The translations under genes were made by a program, and so were the position numbers. The notes under the pieces were generated by a model. That model did not search any database and was not told the DNA's origin. It saw nothing but the letters and a program-made list of their open reading frames with translations. This document shows positions 9,652-18,475 of a stretch of 64,000 nt of DNA, piece after piece. Source of the stretch: JAXDAY01 sp034679345 (lineage in GTDB: Bacteria; Eisenbacteria; RBG-16-71-46; CAIMUX01; VGJL01); assembly GCA_034679345.1 (NCBI GenBank), contig JAXDAY010000034.1:42261-106260 (forward strand), given 5' to 3'. Each line of letters begins with the position of its first letter. The first letter of the stretch is position 1.

Positions 9652-12600
9652 GTGCGATTGAAGAGCATCATGCTCCATGGCTTCAAGTCATTCCACCGAC
9701 GCACGGAGATCCCGCTCGGAACAGGGATCACCGGCATCGTCGGACCCAACGGCTGCGGCAAGAGCAACGTCTCCGACGCGCTCCGGTGGGTCCTGGGTGA
9801 GGGGAACATCCGCAACCTCCGCGGCGAGAACATCCTCGATGTGATCTTCAAGGGCTCGGGCTCCGCGATGCCCGCCGGCTTCGCCGAGGTCGGGCTGATC
9901 GTCGACAACGAGGACCGCTCCCTGGATCTCGAGCAGACGGAGATCGCCGTCACCAGACGGGTTTTCCGCTCGGGCGATAGCGAGTTTCTGATCAATCACC
10001 AGGCCTGCCGTCTGAAGGACATCCGTAACCTCTTCCTCGGGACGGGGATGGGAAGCCACGGCTACTCGGTGATCGAACGCAACATGGTGGACGCGGTTCT
10101 CAGCGAGCACGACGACCAGAGACGGCTCTTCTTCGAGGAGGCCGCGGGAATCAGCAAGTACAAGCTCCAGCGCCGGGAGGCCTCCCGCAAGCTCGAGTCG
10201 ACCGACGCCGATCTGCTTCGCATCGACGACATCCTTCGGGAGATCGAACGCGAGGTCCGTTCGCTCGCGCGGCAGGTGGGCAAGGCGAGGCGCCATACGC
10301 GTCTTCTCGACCAGATCCGCGACCTCGAGGTCGATCTCGCCGTTCGTCGCTGGAACGAGCTCGATGCCCGGCTCCACGACTGCCGTTCCGACCGCGATCA
10401 GTGGAGTGATCACCGGGAGAAGCTCGCAGCGGAGCTCGACAGCCAGGAGGCCGAGCTCGAGGCTCTCAAGCTGCGCCTGCTCGAGAGCGAGCGAGCCCTC
10501 GAGGAGACGCGACGGGTCCGTGAGACGCTCCTGGCCGAGCAGGCCGACAAGCGCGAGGAGGTCTCGGTCCTTTCTACCCGCATCCAGGGATGGGACCAGC
10601 GCGACGGCGAGCTCGCGCGGCGCATCAGCGAGGAGTCGGAGCGGGAGGCGCTGCTGAGGGAGAGGATCTCCGAGCGCGAACCGGGGCGGCGGCAGGCGAA
10701 TGGCGAGCTCGCGCGCCAGCAAGAGCTCGTGGAGGAGGCCCAGGGCGTCTTCGATGCCGCGGAGGCCGCGCTTCGCGCGGCGCGGGAGGAGGAGGCCAGG
10801 ACCGTCCAGCTCCAGATGGAGCAGCTTCTCGTGCGCACGCAGGACGCCAAGGAGATCGAAGGCATCTCGAAACAGCTCGAACATCTCGAGATCCGTCGCG
10901 GAGCGTTCCAGACCGAACGAGAGGGACTGACCCGCCGGTCGGAAGCGCTCGAGGAGACGATCCAGAGGCTCGAGGGGGATCTCGCCTCGGTGGATGCCGA
11001 ACACGCCGAGGCGCTACGAACCCACGACGACCTCGAGGGAGCCCGTTCGGTAGCCGAGACCGAGCGCGAGGTCTTGCGCCAGCGCCGCGAGGACATCGCC
11101 CAGCGCCGCGCCTCGATCGAGAGCCGTCTCAATCTGCTAAGAGAGCAGAAGGCTCGTCATGAGGGATTCGATTCCGCGATCCGTTTCCTGCTGGAGCGTC
11201 GCGGCTCGATCGGGGGGATGCGCGGCGTCGTCGGAGAGCTGGTCTCCGCGTCGAGCGACCTCGACACTGCGGCGGCGGAAGCCTATCTGGCCGATGCCGT
11301 CCAGTGGGTCGTCGTCGACGACGACGCCGCGGCCATGCGCGCGCTCGAGATGCTTCGAGCCGAGGGGCAGGGTGGCGTGACCTTCTTCCCGCTTCGGGAG
11401 AACTCGAATCGCTTCCCAGGTTTCGAGACGCCGGGCGGAGCCCCCCTGCCGATCCGGGCGCCGGAGGGGCTCGACCCGCTCGTCCTGTTTCTCTCTGCGC
11501 GGACGCGGCCGGCGGCGTCGCGGGAGGAAGCGCGCGGCGCCGCGCGCGGCGCCACGGTCCTTCCCGTGCTCCGCTTCTTGAGCCCCGAGGGGGAGATCTA
11601 CGCGACCGAGGGCTGGATCCACATGCCCGGCGGCCACGGCGCGGCCGGAGAGATCATCGAGCGGACGCGCGAGATTCCGCGCCTCGAGGATACCCTCGAG
11701 AGATTGCATCTCGACGAGCGCGCCGTCCGGGAGGCCCTTGCCGAGCGGGAGAAGGAGATCGAGGAGCGGTCGGCCGCGCTCGAGGATCTGACCCAGCGCC
11801 TCGATAGCCTGAACGGCCGGCGCCATCGACTCGATCGGGACCTCTCGGAAAGGCGCGTCGAACGCAACCTCATGCTCGAGGAGGCGGAGCGAACGTTGCG
11901 CGAGATCGCCGAGATCGAGTCGCGCATCCATGATCTGACTGCCGAGAGCCGCGCGATCCAGGAACGCCTCGGCGTCTCCGATGCGAGCGGCCGCGAGGCC
12001 GATGAGAGGCACGAAGCCGCCCGGCGGCATCAGGAGGAGTGCGGGGGCAAGCGCGACCTGGCTCTCGAGCAATTGAGCCGCGCCCGCACCGAGGGAGTCC
12101 GTCTGGAGAACGCCGTGCGCGAAATCGAGAACGCGCAGCAGCGCGATCGTGAGGAAGCCGATCGCCTCGCCGCCGGGCTCCTCCTCTGGCAGAGCGAGCG
12201 GGAAGAGGCCTTCCGCCTCCGGGAGGAGGCGATCGTCCTGCGCGCGTCGACCGAGTCGCGGCTGCAGGAGATCGATCGCTTTCTGCAAGAAGTCGCGGAG
12301 CGGGCGGAGGCGCGGCGCAAGGAGCGCGACGAAGGGCTCACCCTCGCCTCCTCGCGAGAGCACGAGATCCGCGAGCTGCGCGGCGAGGTGGCGAACCTGC
12401 AGGAGCGGCTCCATGACGACCAGGTGCGCGAGGTCGAGATCCGCTCGGAGATGGAACGGATCCGCGAGCGGATCCGGCAGGAATTCCGCGTCAACTGGGA
12501 CGAGGAAGTCGCCCGAAGGCGCGAGGCGGCCGGAGCCGCGGAACCGGCCCCGGCCGAGCCCGAGCCGGTCGAGTCCGCCCGCGAGAGGATCGAGGCCCTC

Positions 12601-13290
12601 CGCGCCCAGCTCGGAGGGCTCGGCCTCGTCAACTTCCTCGCGACCGAGGAATACGCCCGGCAGAAGGAGCGGCTCCTGTTTCACCGGGAGCAGCAGGCCG
12701 ATCTCAAGAAGGCCCGTCAAGATCTCATCGACACGATCCAGCGGATCAACGAATCCGCCGGGAGGATGTTCCGGGAGACCTTCGACCAGGCGCGCGACCA
12801 GTTCCGCACGGTCTTCGAGTTCCTCTTCCCGGGGGGCGAGTCGGACATCCGTCTCTTGGGAGACGACCCCCTGGAAGGGGAGATCGAGATCATGGCCCGT
12901 CCGAGCGGAAAGAAGCTCGAGGCGGTGCGCTTGCTGTCCACCGGAGAGCGCTCGCTCACCGCGGTCGCCCTGCTCTTCGGGATCTACCTCGTGAAGCCCT
13001 CGCCGTTCTGTGTGCTCGACGAGGTCGACGCTCCCCTGGACGACGCCAACATCGGGCGGTTCGTGACGCTCCTGCGCCATTTCAGCGAGCGGACGCAGTT
13101 CGTCGTCATCACCCACAACAAGAGGACGATGGAAGCGGCGGATCGACTCTATGGGGTGACGATGCAGGAGGCGGGGATATCGCGCATCGTGTCCGTCCGC
13201 CTGACCGAAGCAGGCGCGGAGCTCGAGGCCGAGATCACGGAGGATGCCGCCGCTCCGGCGACGCGGACGGTGGAGGAGACCGCGGGCTAG
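9652..13290 (+). CDS. smc: Chromosome segregation ATPase SMC
   Basis: Structural maintenance of chromosomes protein of 1212 residues, which with ScpA/ScpB compacts and segregates the chromosome. The GTG start at 9652 follows AGGAGGACAGC. The N-terminal head has Walker A GPNGCGKSN (residues 31-39) and the conserved ALRWVLGEGNIRNLRG. Long heptad coiled coils flank a hinge at about 505-640, which begins near FLLERRGSIGGMRGVVGELV. The C-terminal head has signature LSTGERSLTA (near 1095) and Walker B FCVLDEVDAPLDDANIGRF. The signature has Thr where most SMCs have Gly (LSGGE). No scpA or scpB is adjacent. The gene starts 34 bases after the SPOR protein and is followed by tatC. Confidence 0.95.
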   Translation: MRLKSIMLHGFKSFHRRTEIPLGTGITGIVGPNGCGKSNVSDALRWVLGEGNIRNLRGENILDVIFKGSGSAMPAGFAEVGLIVDNEDRSLDLEQTEIAVTRRVFRSGDSEFLINHQACRLKDIRNLFLGTGMGSHGYSVIERNMVDAVLSEHDDQRRLFFEEAAGISKYKLQRREASRKLESTDADLLRIDDILREIEREVRSLARQVGKARRHTRLLDQIRDLEVDLAVRRWNELDARLHDCRSDRDQWSDHREKLAAELDSQEAELEALKLRLLESERALEETRRVRETLLAEQADKREEVSVLSTRIQGWDQRDGELARRISEESEREALLRERISEREPGRRQANGELARQQELVEEAQGVFDAAEAALRAAREEEARTVQLQMEQLLVRTQDAKEIEGISKQLEHLEIRRGAFQTEREGLTRRSEALEETIQRLEGDLASVDAEHAEALRTHDDLEGARSVAETEREVLRQRREDIAQRRASIESRLNLLREQKARHEGFDSAIRFLLERRGSIGGMRGVVGELVSASSDLDTAAAEAYLADAVQWVVVDDDAAAMRALEMLRAEGQGGVTFFPLRENSNRFPGFETPGGAPLPIRAPEGLDPLVLFLSARTRPAASREEARGAARGATVLPVLRFLSPEGEIYATEGWIHMPGGHGAAGEIIERTREIPRLEDTLERLHLDERAVREALAEREKEIEERSAALEDLTQRLDSLNGRRHRLDRDLSERRVERNLMLEEAERTLREIAEIESRIHDLTAESRAIQERLGVSDASGREADERHEAARRHQEECGGKRDLALEQLSRARTEGVRLENAVREIENAQQRDREEADRLAAGLLLWQSEREEAFRLREEAIVLRASTESRLQEIDRFLQEVAERAEARRKERDEGLTLASSREHEIRELRGEVANLQERLHDDQVREVEIRSEMERIRERIRQEFRVNWDEEVARRREAAGAAEPAPAEPEPVESARERIEALRAQLGGLGLVNFLATEEYARQKERLLFHREQQADLKKARQDLIDTIQRINESAGRMFRETFDQARDQFRTVFEFLFPGGESDIRLLGDDPLEGEIEIMARPSGKKLEAVRLLSTGERSLTAVALLFGIYLVKPSPFCVLDEVDAPLDDANIGRFVTLLRHFSERTQFVVITHNKRTMEAADRLYGVTMQEAGISRIVSVRLTEAGAELEAEITEDAAAPATRTVEETAG

Positions 13291-13315
13291 TCCCGCGGCA
13301 AGCCGGGACGCGCCG

Positions 13316-14098
13316 GTGACGGGACTGCGATCGATCTTCCGACGCGGGGACCGGGAGATGCCCTTCATGGAGCATCTCGAGGAGCTGCGCAAGACTCTGT
13401 TGCGCGCGATCGGCTTTCTCCTCGCCGCGACCTTGGCGGCCTATTTCTTCTCTGATCGGATCCTCGAGCGAATCGTGACCTCGACGATCGGCGAGGCGAC
13501 ATTCCTGAAGCCGATGGAGGCATTCAACTCGCGGCTGAAGATCGCCTTTCTCATGGGGCTCATCGTGTCCCTGCCCATCATCCTCTGGCAGATCTGGACA
13601 TTTGTCGTCCCCGGCCTCATGAAGCGTGAACAGCGGATTGTGCTGCCCTTGGTTCTCGGAGGGACCTTCCTGTTTTACGGGGGGCTCGCATTCAGCTACT
13701 TCGTCGTTACCCCGCTGATGCTCGGCGTCTTGATGGGCTTCGGGACGGATCACATCCGGCCCCAGATCGCCGTGAGCCATCTGCTCGACTTCGTCGTGAC
13801 CATGGGGATGGCGAGCGGCCTGCTTTTCCAGCTTCCTCTCGTGGTTGCCGTGCTGAGCTTGGTCGATGTGATCACGCCGGGCTTCCTCATCCGCCGCTGG
13901 AGGCACGCCCTGGTGGGAATCTTCATCCTGACGGCCGTGGTGACGCCGGGGGACGGTCCGTCCCAGATCGTTCTGGCTGCGCCGATCGTGGTGCTCTACT
14001 TCGCCAGCGTGCTCATCGCGAGAGCGATCTGGCGAGCGAAGCAGAAGAATAACGGCCCGGCGGCTGAGCCCCCCGGGGGAGGCCCGCTCCATGGCTAA
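13316..14098 (+). CDS. tatC: Twin-arginine translocase subunit TatC
   Basis: TatC is the multispanning receptor that binds twin-arginine signal peptides in the inner membrane. The protein has 260 residues with six hydrophobic segments. The N-terminal family motif MPFMEHLEELRKTLL is present, and FSDRILERIVTSTIGEATFLKPMEAF is the expected first periplasmic loop region. GTG at 13316 gives a short basic N-terminal extension (VTGLRSIFRRGDRE) before MPFMEHLEEL, as in many TatC proteins outside proteobacteria; ATG at 13358 directly at that motif is the alternative. The stop overlaps coaX by eight bases. Its partner tatA is about 8 kb away at 21835. Confidence 0.92.
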   Translation: MTGLRSIFRRGDREMPFMEHLEELRKTLLRAIGFLLAATLAAYFFSDRILERIVTSTIGEATFLKPMEAFNSRLKIAFLMGLIVSLPIILWQIWTFVVPGLMKREQRIVLPLVLGGTFLFYGGLAFSYFVVTPLMLGVLMGFGTDHIRPQIAVSHLLDFVVTMGMASGLLFQLPLVVAVLSLVDVITPGFLIRRWRHALVGIFILTAVVTPGDGPSQIVLAAPIVVLYFASVLIARAIWRAKQKNNGPAAEPPGGGPLHG

Positions 14099-14921
14099 GG
14101 GTTCATGGCTCCTTGCGGTCGATATCGGCAACACGCAGGTCGTCGTGGGGATCTTCGAGCGAGATCGGCTTCATGTCCTCTATCGCCTCACGGCCCAGCT
14201 CGGCCGTACCGCCGATGAGCTGATCCCGCTGCTGGGCCCCCTTCTGGCGCCCTTCCAGGAGGAGATCGCGCGATCGGGGCGCGTGGTCATCGGTTCGGTC
14301 GTCCCGCCGCTCACCGGAGCCTACGAGGAGTACGCGCGCCGCCGGCTTCACGCAGAGCCGATCATCGTGCACGCGGGGCTGCCCCTATCGGTCCGCATTG
14401 ACGTGCCCGATCCGACCTCGGTGGGCGCCGACCGGATCGCCGACGCGGTCGCGGCCGCCGCGCTCTACACGCTTCCGGCGATCGTCGTCGATCTCGGGAC
14501 CGCGACGACCTTCGATGTCGTCCTGCCCGGTCCGCGGTACGTCGGGGGCGTGATCGCTCCCGGGATACTCTCGAGCGCCGAGGAGCTCTTTCGCCGCGCG
14601 GCGCGCCTGGCAAAGGTCGAGCTGAACATCCCGCCGCGAGTCGTCGGTCGCACGACCGAGCAGAGCCTTCAGTCCGGGATCCTCTTCGGGGCGGCGGGGC
14701 AGATCGACGGGATCATCGAGCGCATCTGCGCCGAGATGCGGTTTCGGCCCGCCATCATCTCGACCGGAGGCCTCGCCGAACGGATCGCGCCGATCACGCG
14801 AAGCCTCGCCACGGTCGATCCGGGCCTCACCCTACATGGGATGCGCCTGATCGACGAGGAGGTCCGCGGGCGAGCGAAGCCCTTGAAATCGACCTTGAGG
14901 ACCCGACGCAAGACTCAGTAG
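14091..14921 (+). CDS. coaX: Type III pantothenate kinase
   Basis: Phosphorylates pantothenate in the first step of coenzyme A synthesis (ASKHA fold, K+ dependent, not feedback-inhibited by CoA). It has 276 residues. Motifs are LLAVDIGNTQVVVGIF at the start (phosphate 1), GADRIADAVAAA near residue 105 (catalytic Asp region), IVVDLGTATTFDVV near residue 124 (phosphate 2) and YVGGVIAPGI. The ATG at 14091 lies inside the end of tatC. Together with panB and panC some 4 kb downstream it completes pantothenate-to-phosphopantothenate synthesis. The groES promoter overlaps its last codons. Confidence 0.94.
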   Translation: MAKGSWLLAVDIGNTQVVVGIFERDRLHVLYRLTAQLGRTADELIPLLGPLLAPFQEEIARSGRVVIGSVVPPLTGAYEEYARRRLHAEPIIVHAGLPLSVRIDVPDPTSVGADRIADAVAAAALYTLPAIVVDLGTATTFDVVLPGPRYVGGVIAPGILSSAEELFRRAARLAKVELNIPPRVVGRTTEQSLQSGILFGAAGQIDGIIERICAEMRFRPAIISTGGLAERIAPITRSLATVDPGLTLHGMRLIDEEVRGRAKPLKSTLRTRRKTQ

Positions 14922-14924
14922 AAT
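14895..14924 (+). promoter_or_regulatory. Predicted sigma70-type promoter for the groESL operon
   Basis: TTGAGG at 14895-14900 and TAGAAT at 14919-14924 are 18 bases apart. The -10 box overlaps the coaX stop codon, and the groES ATG is 92 bases further on. No CIRCE (TTAGCACTC-N9-GAGTGCTAA) repeat is present between here and groES, so HrcA control is not indicated. Confidence 0.42.
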
Positions 14925-14962
14925 CAAAATTTGGTGCTTGAACACACGCGAGGGTGCGGCGA

Positions 14963-14988
14963 CCCCGGTCGGCTTCGGTCCGCCGGGG
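14963..14988 (+). promoter_or_regulatory. Small inverted repeat in the groES leader
   Basis: CCCCGG at 14963-14968 can pair with CCGGGG at 14983-14988, extended by A-T outside and imperfect pairs inside. It sits in the predicted 5' untranslated region of groES. It could be a leader structure affecting translation; in DNA this GC-rich it may also be chance. Confidence 0.28.
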
Positions 14989-15016
14989 TTGGTCACGAGA
15001 AGGGGAGCGTCAAGGG

Positions 15017-15298
15017 ATGAAGCTCAAGCCAGTCGGAGATCGGGTCCTCGTCCGCTTCGTGGAGGCGGATGAGAAGATCGGGTCGATCGTCGTTCCGGAC
15101 ACCGCCAAGGAGAAGCCGCAGCAGGGGATCGTCGAGGCGGTCGGCGATGGGCGTCTCACGGAGAAAGGCGAGCGGCTGCCCGTGCAGGTCAAAGCCGGCG
15201 ATCGCGTTCTCTTCGGACGCTATGCCGGCACCGAGGTGCGTCTCGGCGAGAAGACCTGCATGGTGCTTCACGAAACAGAAATCCTGGCCATTCTCTAG
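15017..15298 (+). CDS. groS: Co-chaperonin GroES
   Basis: Heptameric lid of the GroEL cage. It has 93 residues, close to the 95-97 of typical GroES. It begins MKLKPVGDRVLVRFVEADEK and contains the mobile loop IGSIVVPDTAKEKPQQGIV (the GG-I-V-L loop region, slightly divergent) and the conserved VKAGDRVLFGRYAGTEV. The ATG at 15017 is preceded by a purine-rich stretch. groEL follows after 31 bases, as in the standard bicistronic operon. Confidence 0.96.
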   Translation: MKLKPVGDRVLVRFVEADEKIGSIVVPDTAKEKPQQGIVEAVGDGRLTEKGERLPVQVKAGDRVLFGRYAGTEVRLGEKTCMVLHETEILAIL

Positions 15299-15329
15299 GG
15301 TCGGGACCGATTCCCACGGGAGGTTCGTG

Positions 15330-16946
15330 ATGGCCAAGATTCTGAAGTTCGATTCCCAGGCGCGCGAGGCGCTGCAGCGCGGCGTCGAGCAGATCGCCGG
15401 AGCGGTGCGCGTGACGCTGGGGCCGAAGGGGCGAAACGTCATCCTCGACAAGAAGTGGGGAAGCCCCGTGATCAGCAATGACGGGGTGACGATCGCCAAG
15501 GAGATCGAGCTCAAGGACCCATACGAGAACATGGGGGCCCAGCTCCTGCGCGAGGTGGCGCAGAAGACGCAGGACGTGGCTGGCGACGGGACCACGACGG
15601 CGACGATCCTCGCCCATTCGATCGTGATCCAGGGACTGCGCGCCGTGACCGCCGGGGCGAATCCGATGCAGCTGAAACTCGGCATCGAGCGGGCGGTCGA
15701 CGCCGTGGTCGAGGACCTGAAGAGGCAGTCGAAGCCGATCCGCACGCGGGCCGAGACCTCCCAGGTCGCGACGATCAGCGCCAACAACGACTCGACGATC
15801 GGCGAGCTGATCTCCGAGGCGATGGAGAAGGTCGGACGCGAGGGGGTCATCACCGTCGAGGAGGCGAAGGCGACGACCACGTCCCTCGAGGTCGTCGAGG
15901 GAATGCGATTCGATCGGGGGTATCTCTCCCCTTACTTCGTCAGCGACGCCGAGAAGATGGAGTGCGTGCTCGAGGACGCGTTGATCTTGATCCACGACAA
16001 GAAGATCGCAAGCCTGAAGGATCTCGTCCCGGTCCTGGAGCAGATCGCGCAGAAGGGGCGGCCCTTCCTGATGATCGCCGAGGAGGTCGAGGGGGAGGCG
16101 CTGGCGACGCTCGTCGTCAATCGTCTACGCGGGACCCTGAGCTGCTGCGCCGTGAAGACCCCCGGGTTCGGCGATCGCAGGAAGGCGATGCTCGAGGACA
16201 TCGCGATCCTGACGGGCGCGACGGTCATCTCCGAGGAGGTGGGCATCAAGCTCGAGAGCGCGGGCATCAAGCACCTCGGCAAGGCGAAGCGGATCGTCGT
16301 CGACAAGGACGACACGACGATCATCGACGGCGCGGGCAAGGCCGCTGCAATCAAGGAGCGGACCGAGCAGATCCGGCGACAGGTCGAGGAGACGACCTCC
16401 GACTACGATCGCGAGAAGCTCCAGGAACGCCTCGCTCGACTGACGGGCGGAATCGCGGTGATCCGCGTCGGCGCGGTGACCGAGACCGAGATGAAGGAGC
16501 GCAAGGCGCGCGTCGAGGATGCCGTCTCCGCCACGCGAGCCGCGGTTGAGGAGGGGATCATCCCGGGCGGGGGCACCGCGCTCATCCGGGCGCAGCGGGC
16601 GATCGACGCGTTGGCCGGCCTGGCAGGGGATCAGAGGCTCGGCGCGGCGATGGTTCGCGCGGCGCTCGAGGAGCCGACCCGGGCAATCGCCGCCAACGCG
16701 GGATTCGAGGGCAACGCCATCGTGGGGAAGGTCCAGGCCGCCAAGGGAGCGATCGGCTTCAACGCCGAGACCGGCGAGATGGAGGATCTCGTGAAGTCGG
16801 GAATCCTCGATCCGACCAAGGTCGCGCGCGCGGCGCTTCAGCACGCGACATCCATCGGGGGGCTCATCCTCACGACCGAGGCGCTTGTCTCCGAGAAGCC
16901 CGAGAAGCCGCAGCCGTCGCCCGGAGGAGGCGGAGGGGCCGAGTAG
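15330..16946 (+). CDS. groL: Chaperonin GroEL
   Basis: ATP-dependent 60-kDa chaperonin of 538 residues, near the usual 540-548. Motifs include VTLGPKGRNVILDKKWGSP, the ATP-site DGVTIAKEI and VAGDGTTTAT, NNDSTIGELI, and GIIPGGGTALIRA near residue 405. The ATG at 15330 is in-frame with MAKILKFDSQAREAL, the usual GroEL start with MAK. The C-terminal tail is short and ends SPGGGGGAE, with none of the methionines of the usual GGM repeats. It lies downstream of groES and 15 bases before folB, so heat-shock and folate genes may be cotranscribed. Confidence 0.97.
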   Translation: MAKILKFDSQAREALQRGVEQIAGAVRVTLGPKGRNVILDKKWGSPVISNDGVTIAKEIELKDPYENMGAQLLREVAQKTQDVAGDGTTTATILAHSIVIQGLRAVTAGANPMQLKLGIERAVDAVVEDLKRQSKPIRTRAETSQVATISANNDSTIGELISEAMEKVGREGVITVEEAKATTTSLEVVEGMRFDRGYLSPYFVSDAEKMECVLEDALILIHDKKIASLKDLVPVLEQIAQKGRPFLMIAEEVEGEALATLVVNRLRGTLSCCAVKTPGFGDRRKAMLEDIAILTGATVISEEVGIKLESAGIKHLGKAKRIVVDKDDTTIIDGAGKAAAIKERTEQIRRQVEETTSDYDREKLQERLARLTGGIAVIRVGAVTETEMKERKARVEDAVSATRAAVEEGIIPGGGTALIRAQRAIDALAGLAGDQRLGAAMVRAALEEPTRAIAANAGFEGNAIVGKVQAAKGAIGFNAETGEMEDLVKSGILDPTKVARAALQHATSIGGLILTTEALVSEKPEKPQPSPGGGGGAE

Positions 16947-16961
16947 CCCCTCGCCGGCGCG

Positions 16962-17321
16962 ATGGACATCATCCGTTTGCGCGACGTGACCGTGTTCCCG
17001 CGCCTCGGCGTCGCGGAGATCGAGAAGGAATGGGTCCAGAAGGTCACGCTGGACGCCGAGATCCACCTCGACCTCGCCCGGGCCGCGGCGAGCGACGACG
17101 TGGCCTCCACGGTCGACTACGAGAAGGTCTATCGCCGGATCCGAGAGATCTCGGAAGGCAGAAAGTTTCACCTGATCGAGTCGCTGGCTGGGGAGATCGC
17201 CGCAATGATCCTGCGCGAGTTCGGAGTCTCACGCGTCGTGATCCGCCTGCGCAAGACGAATCTCCCGTTCGACGCCAATCTGAGCTGCGTCGAGGTCGAG
17301 CTCGACCGGCCGGCGCAGTGA
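16962..17321 (+). CDS. folB: Dihydroneopterin aldolase
   Basis: Converts 7,8-dihydroneopterin to 6-hydroxymethyl-7,8-dihydropterin in folate synthesis. It has 119 residues, the family length. Typical features are the VFPRLGVAEIEKEWVQKVTLD N-terminal block (where most members have GVxxxER), DYEKVYRRIREISEGRKFHLIESLAGEIA with the conserved FxLIExLA motif, and the C-terminal RLRKTNLPFDANLSCVEVEL. Its stop overlaps the folK start as GTGA, so the two consecutive pathway enzymes are coupled. Confidence 0.92.
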   Translation: MDIIRLRDVTVFPRLGVAEIEKEWVQKVTLDAEIHLDLARAAASDDVASTVDYEKVYRRIREISEGRKFHLIESLAGEIAAMILREFGVSRVVIRLRKTNLPFDANLSCVEVELDRPAQ

Positions 17322-17860
17322 GAGCGATCGTCGCCCTGGGCTCGAATCTCGGGGATCGGCGCGCGATCCTCGAGCAGGCGGCGCTCCGGCTCGCCTCCCT
17401 CGCGGAAGGGGGGAAGCTCAGAGCCAGCCATCTCTACGAGACGCGCCCCTGGGGAGTGATTGATCAGCCCGATTTCCTGAATGCCGTCGTTCGCTTCGAG
17501 ACGCGACTCGGTCCGCCGGCGCTGCTCGCCGCCCTGAAGGCGATCGAGCGCGACGCGGGGCGCACGGAGGGAACCCGTTGGGGGCCCCGCATCCTGGACC
17601 TCGACATCCTCGATATGGATGGGATCCTCCGCGAGGGAGATCCGACCCTGCCCCATCCGCGGATCGCCGAGCGAGCCTTCGTTCTCGTGCCGCTATGCGA
17701 GATCGACCCGGAATGGGCCCATCCATTGACAGGGCGCACCGCCGTGGGGATGCTACGGGACCTGGATCCTGATCCGGCGGAGATCCGCCCCGCCGGCCGA
17801 CTGAGGATCCCGGAGGGTGAGGGTGAGCACGGACGAGGCTCCAGGCTTCCTGGCAATTGA
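17318..17860 (+). CDS. folK: 2-amino-4-hydroxy-6-hydroxymethyldihydropteridine pyrophosphokinase
   Basis: Transfers pyrophosphate from ATP to 6-hydroxymethyl-7,8-dihydropterin, the step after FolB. The GTG start at 17318 overlaps the folB stop and gives VRAIVALGSNLGDRRAILEQA, the family's N-terminus. Also seen are SHLYETRPWG, QPDFLNAVVRFET, the signature RWGPRILDLDILDMDG (RWGPRxLDxDIL) and LPHPRIAERAFVLVPL. It has 180 residues. The last 38 bases overlap the next gene. Confidence 0.94.
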   Translation: MRAIVALGSNLGDRRAILEQAALRLASLAEGGKLRASHLYETRPWGVIDQPDFLNAVVRFETRLGPPALLAALKAIERDAGRTEGTRWGPRILDLDILDMDGILREGDPTLPHPRIAERAFVLVPLCEIDPEWAHPLTGRTAVGMLRDLDPDPAEIRPAGRLRIPEGEGEHGRGSRLPGN

Positions 17861-18473
17861 AGGGGTCATCGGGGTCGGCAAGAGCACGCTCGCCCGCGCG
17901 CTTTCCGAGCGGTTGCGAGCCCGCCTCGTCCTCGAGGAGGTCGAGGAGAATCCTTTCCTGCCGGGCTTCTACGCGGACAGGAGGCGATACGCCTTCCAGT
18001 GCCAGATCTTCTTCCTGCTCTCCCGCTACCGCCAGCAGCGGGCCCTGGGGCAGGCGGATCTCTTCGAAGAGCGCATCGTCTGCGACTACCTCTTCAGGAA
18101 GGACCGGATCTTCGCCGTCCTGAATCTCGACGACGCCGAGATGGCCCTCTACGACCAGATCTGGCCGCTCATGGAGCGCGATCTGCCCCGGCCCGATCGA
18201 GTGGTGTATCTTCAAGCGGGGCTCGACACGCTGATCCGTCGGATCGAACGGCGTGGCCGGGAGTTCGAGAAGGGAATCGAACCGGACTATCTTCGCGCCC
18301 TTGGGGAGGCGTACAACCAGTTCTTCTTTCACTACACGGACGCTCCGCTTCTGGTCGTCAACACCGATGCGATCGATTTCGTGGAGCGCCCGGGAGACCT
18401 GGACGACCTCGTCTCCGCGATCCTCGGCCACACTTGCGGCACTCTCTACTACACGCCGCTGGGGGGGAAGTGA
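17823..18473 (+). CDS. Deoxynucleoside kinase (dNK family)
   Basis: Salvage kinase that phosphorylates deoxynucleosides (deoxyadenosine/deoxyguanosine kinase-like). Motifs are the P-loop IEGVIGVGKSTLA, EEVEENPFLPGFY, the FQCQIFFLLSRYRQQ helix, the ERS/DR-like catalytic region FEERIVCDYLFRKDRIFA and the lid-region RRIERRGREFEKGI. GTG at 17823 has GGAGG seven bases upstream; GTG at 17817 in the same frame is the alternative, which would add two residues. At 216 residues it is a normal size. This gene class is often found next to folK in several phyla. The substrate base cannot be assigned. Confidence 0.88.
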   Translation: MSTDEAPGFLAIEGVIGVGKSTLARALSERLRARLVLEEVEENPFLPGFYADRRRYAFQCQIFFLLSRYRQQRALGQADLFEERIVCDYLFRKDRIFAVLNLDDAEMALYDQIWPLMERDLPRPDRVVYLQAGLDTLIRRIERRGREFEKGIEPDYLRALGEAYNQFFFHYTDAPLLVVNTDAIDFVERPGDLDDLVSAILGHTCGTLYYTPLGGK

Positions 18474-18475
18474 GA

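Noticed and set aside
14938..14970. Heat-shock sigma32 promoter before groES (CTTGAA followed by CCCC)
   Set aside because: The spacing between CTTGAA and the CCCC is about 20 bases, too long for a sigma32 promoter.
14922..15016. CIRCE/HrcA operator before groES
   Set aside because: No TTAGCACTC-N9-GAGTGCTAA or close variant in the leader; only a promoter and a weak GC hairpin.
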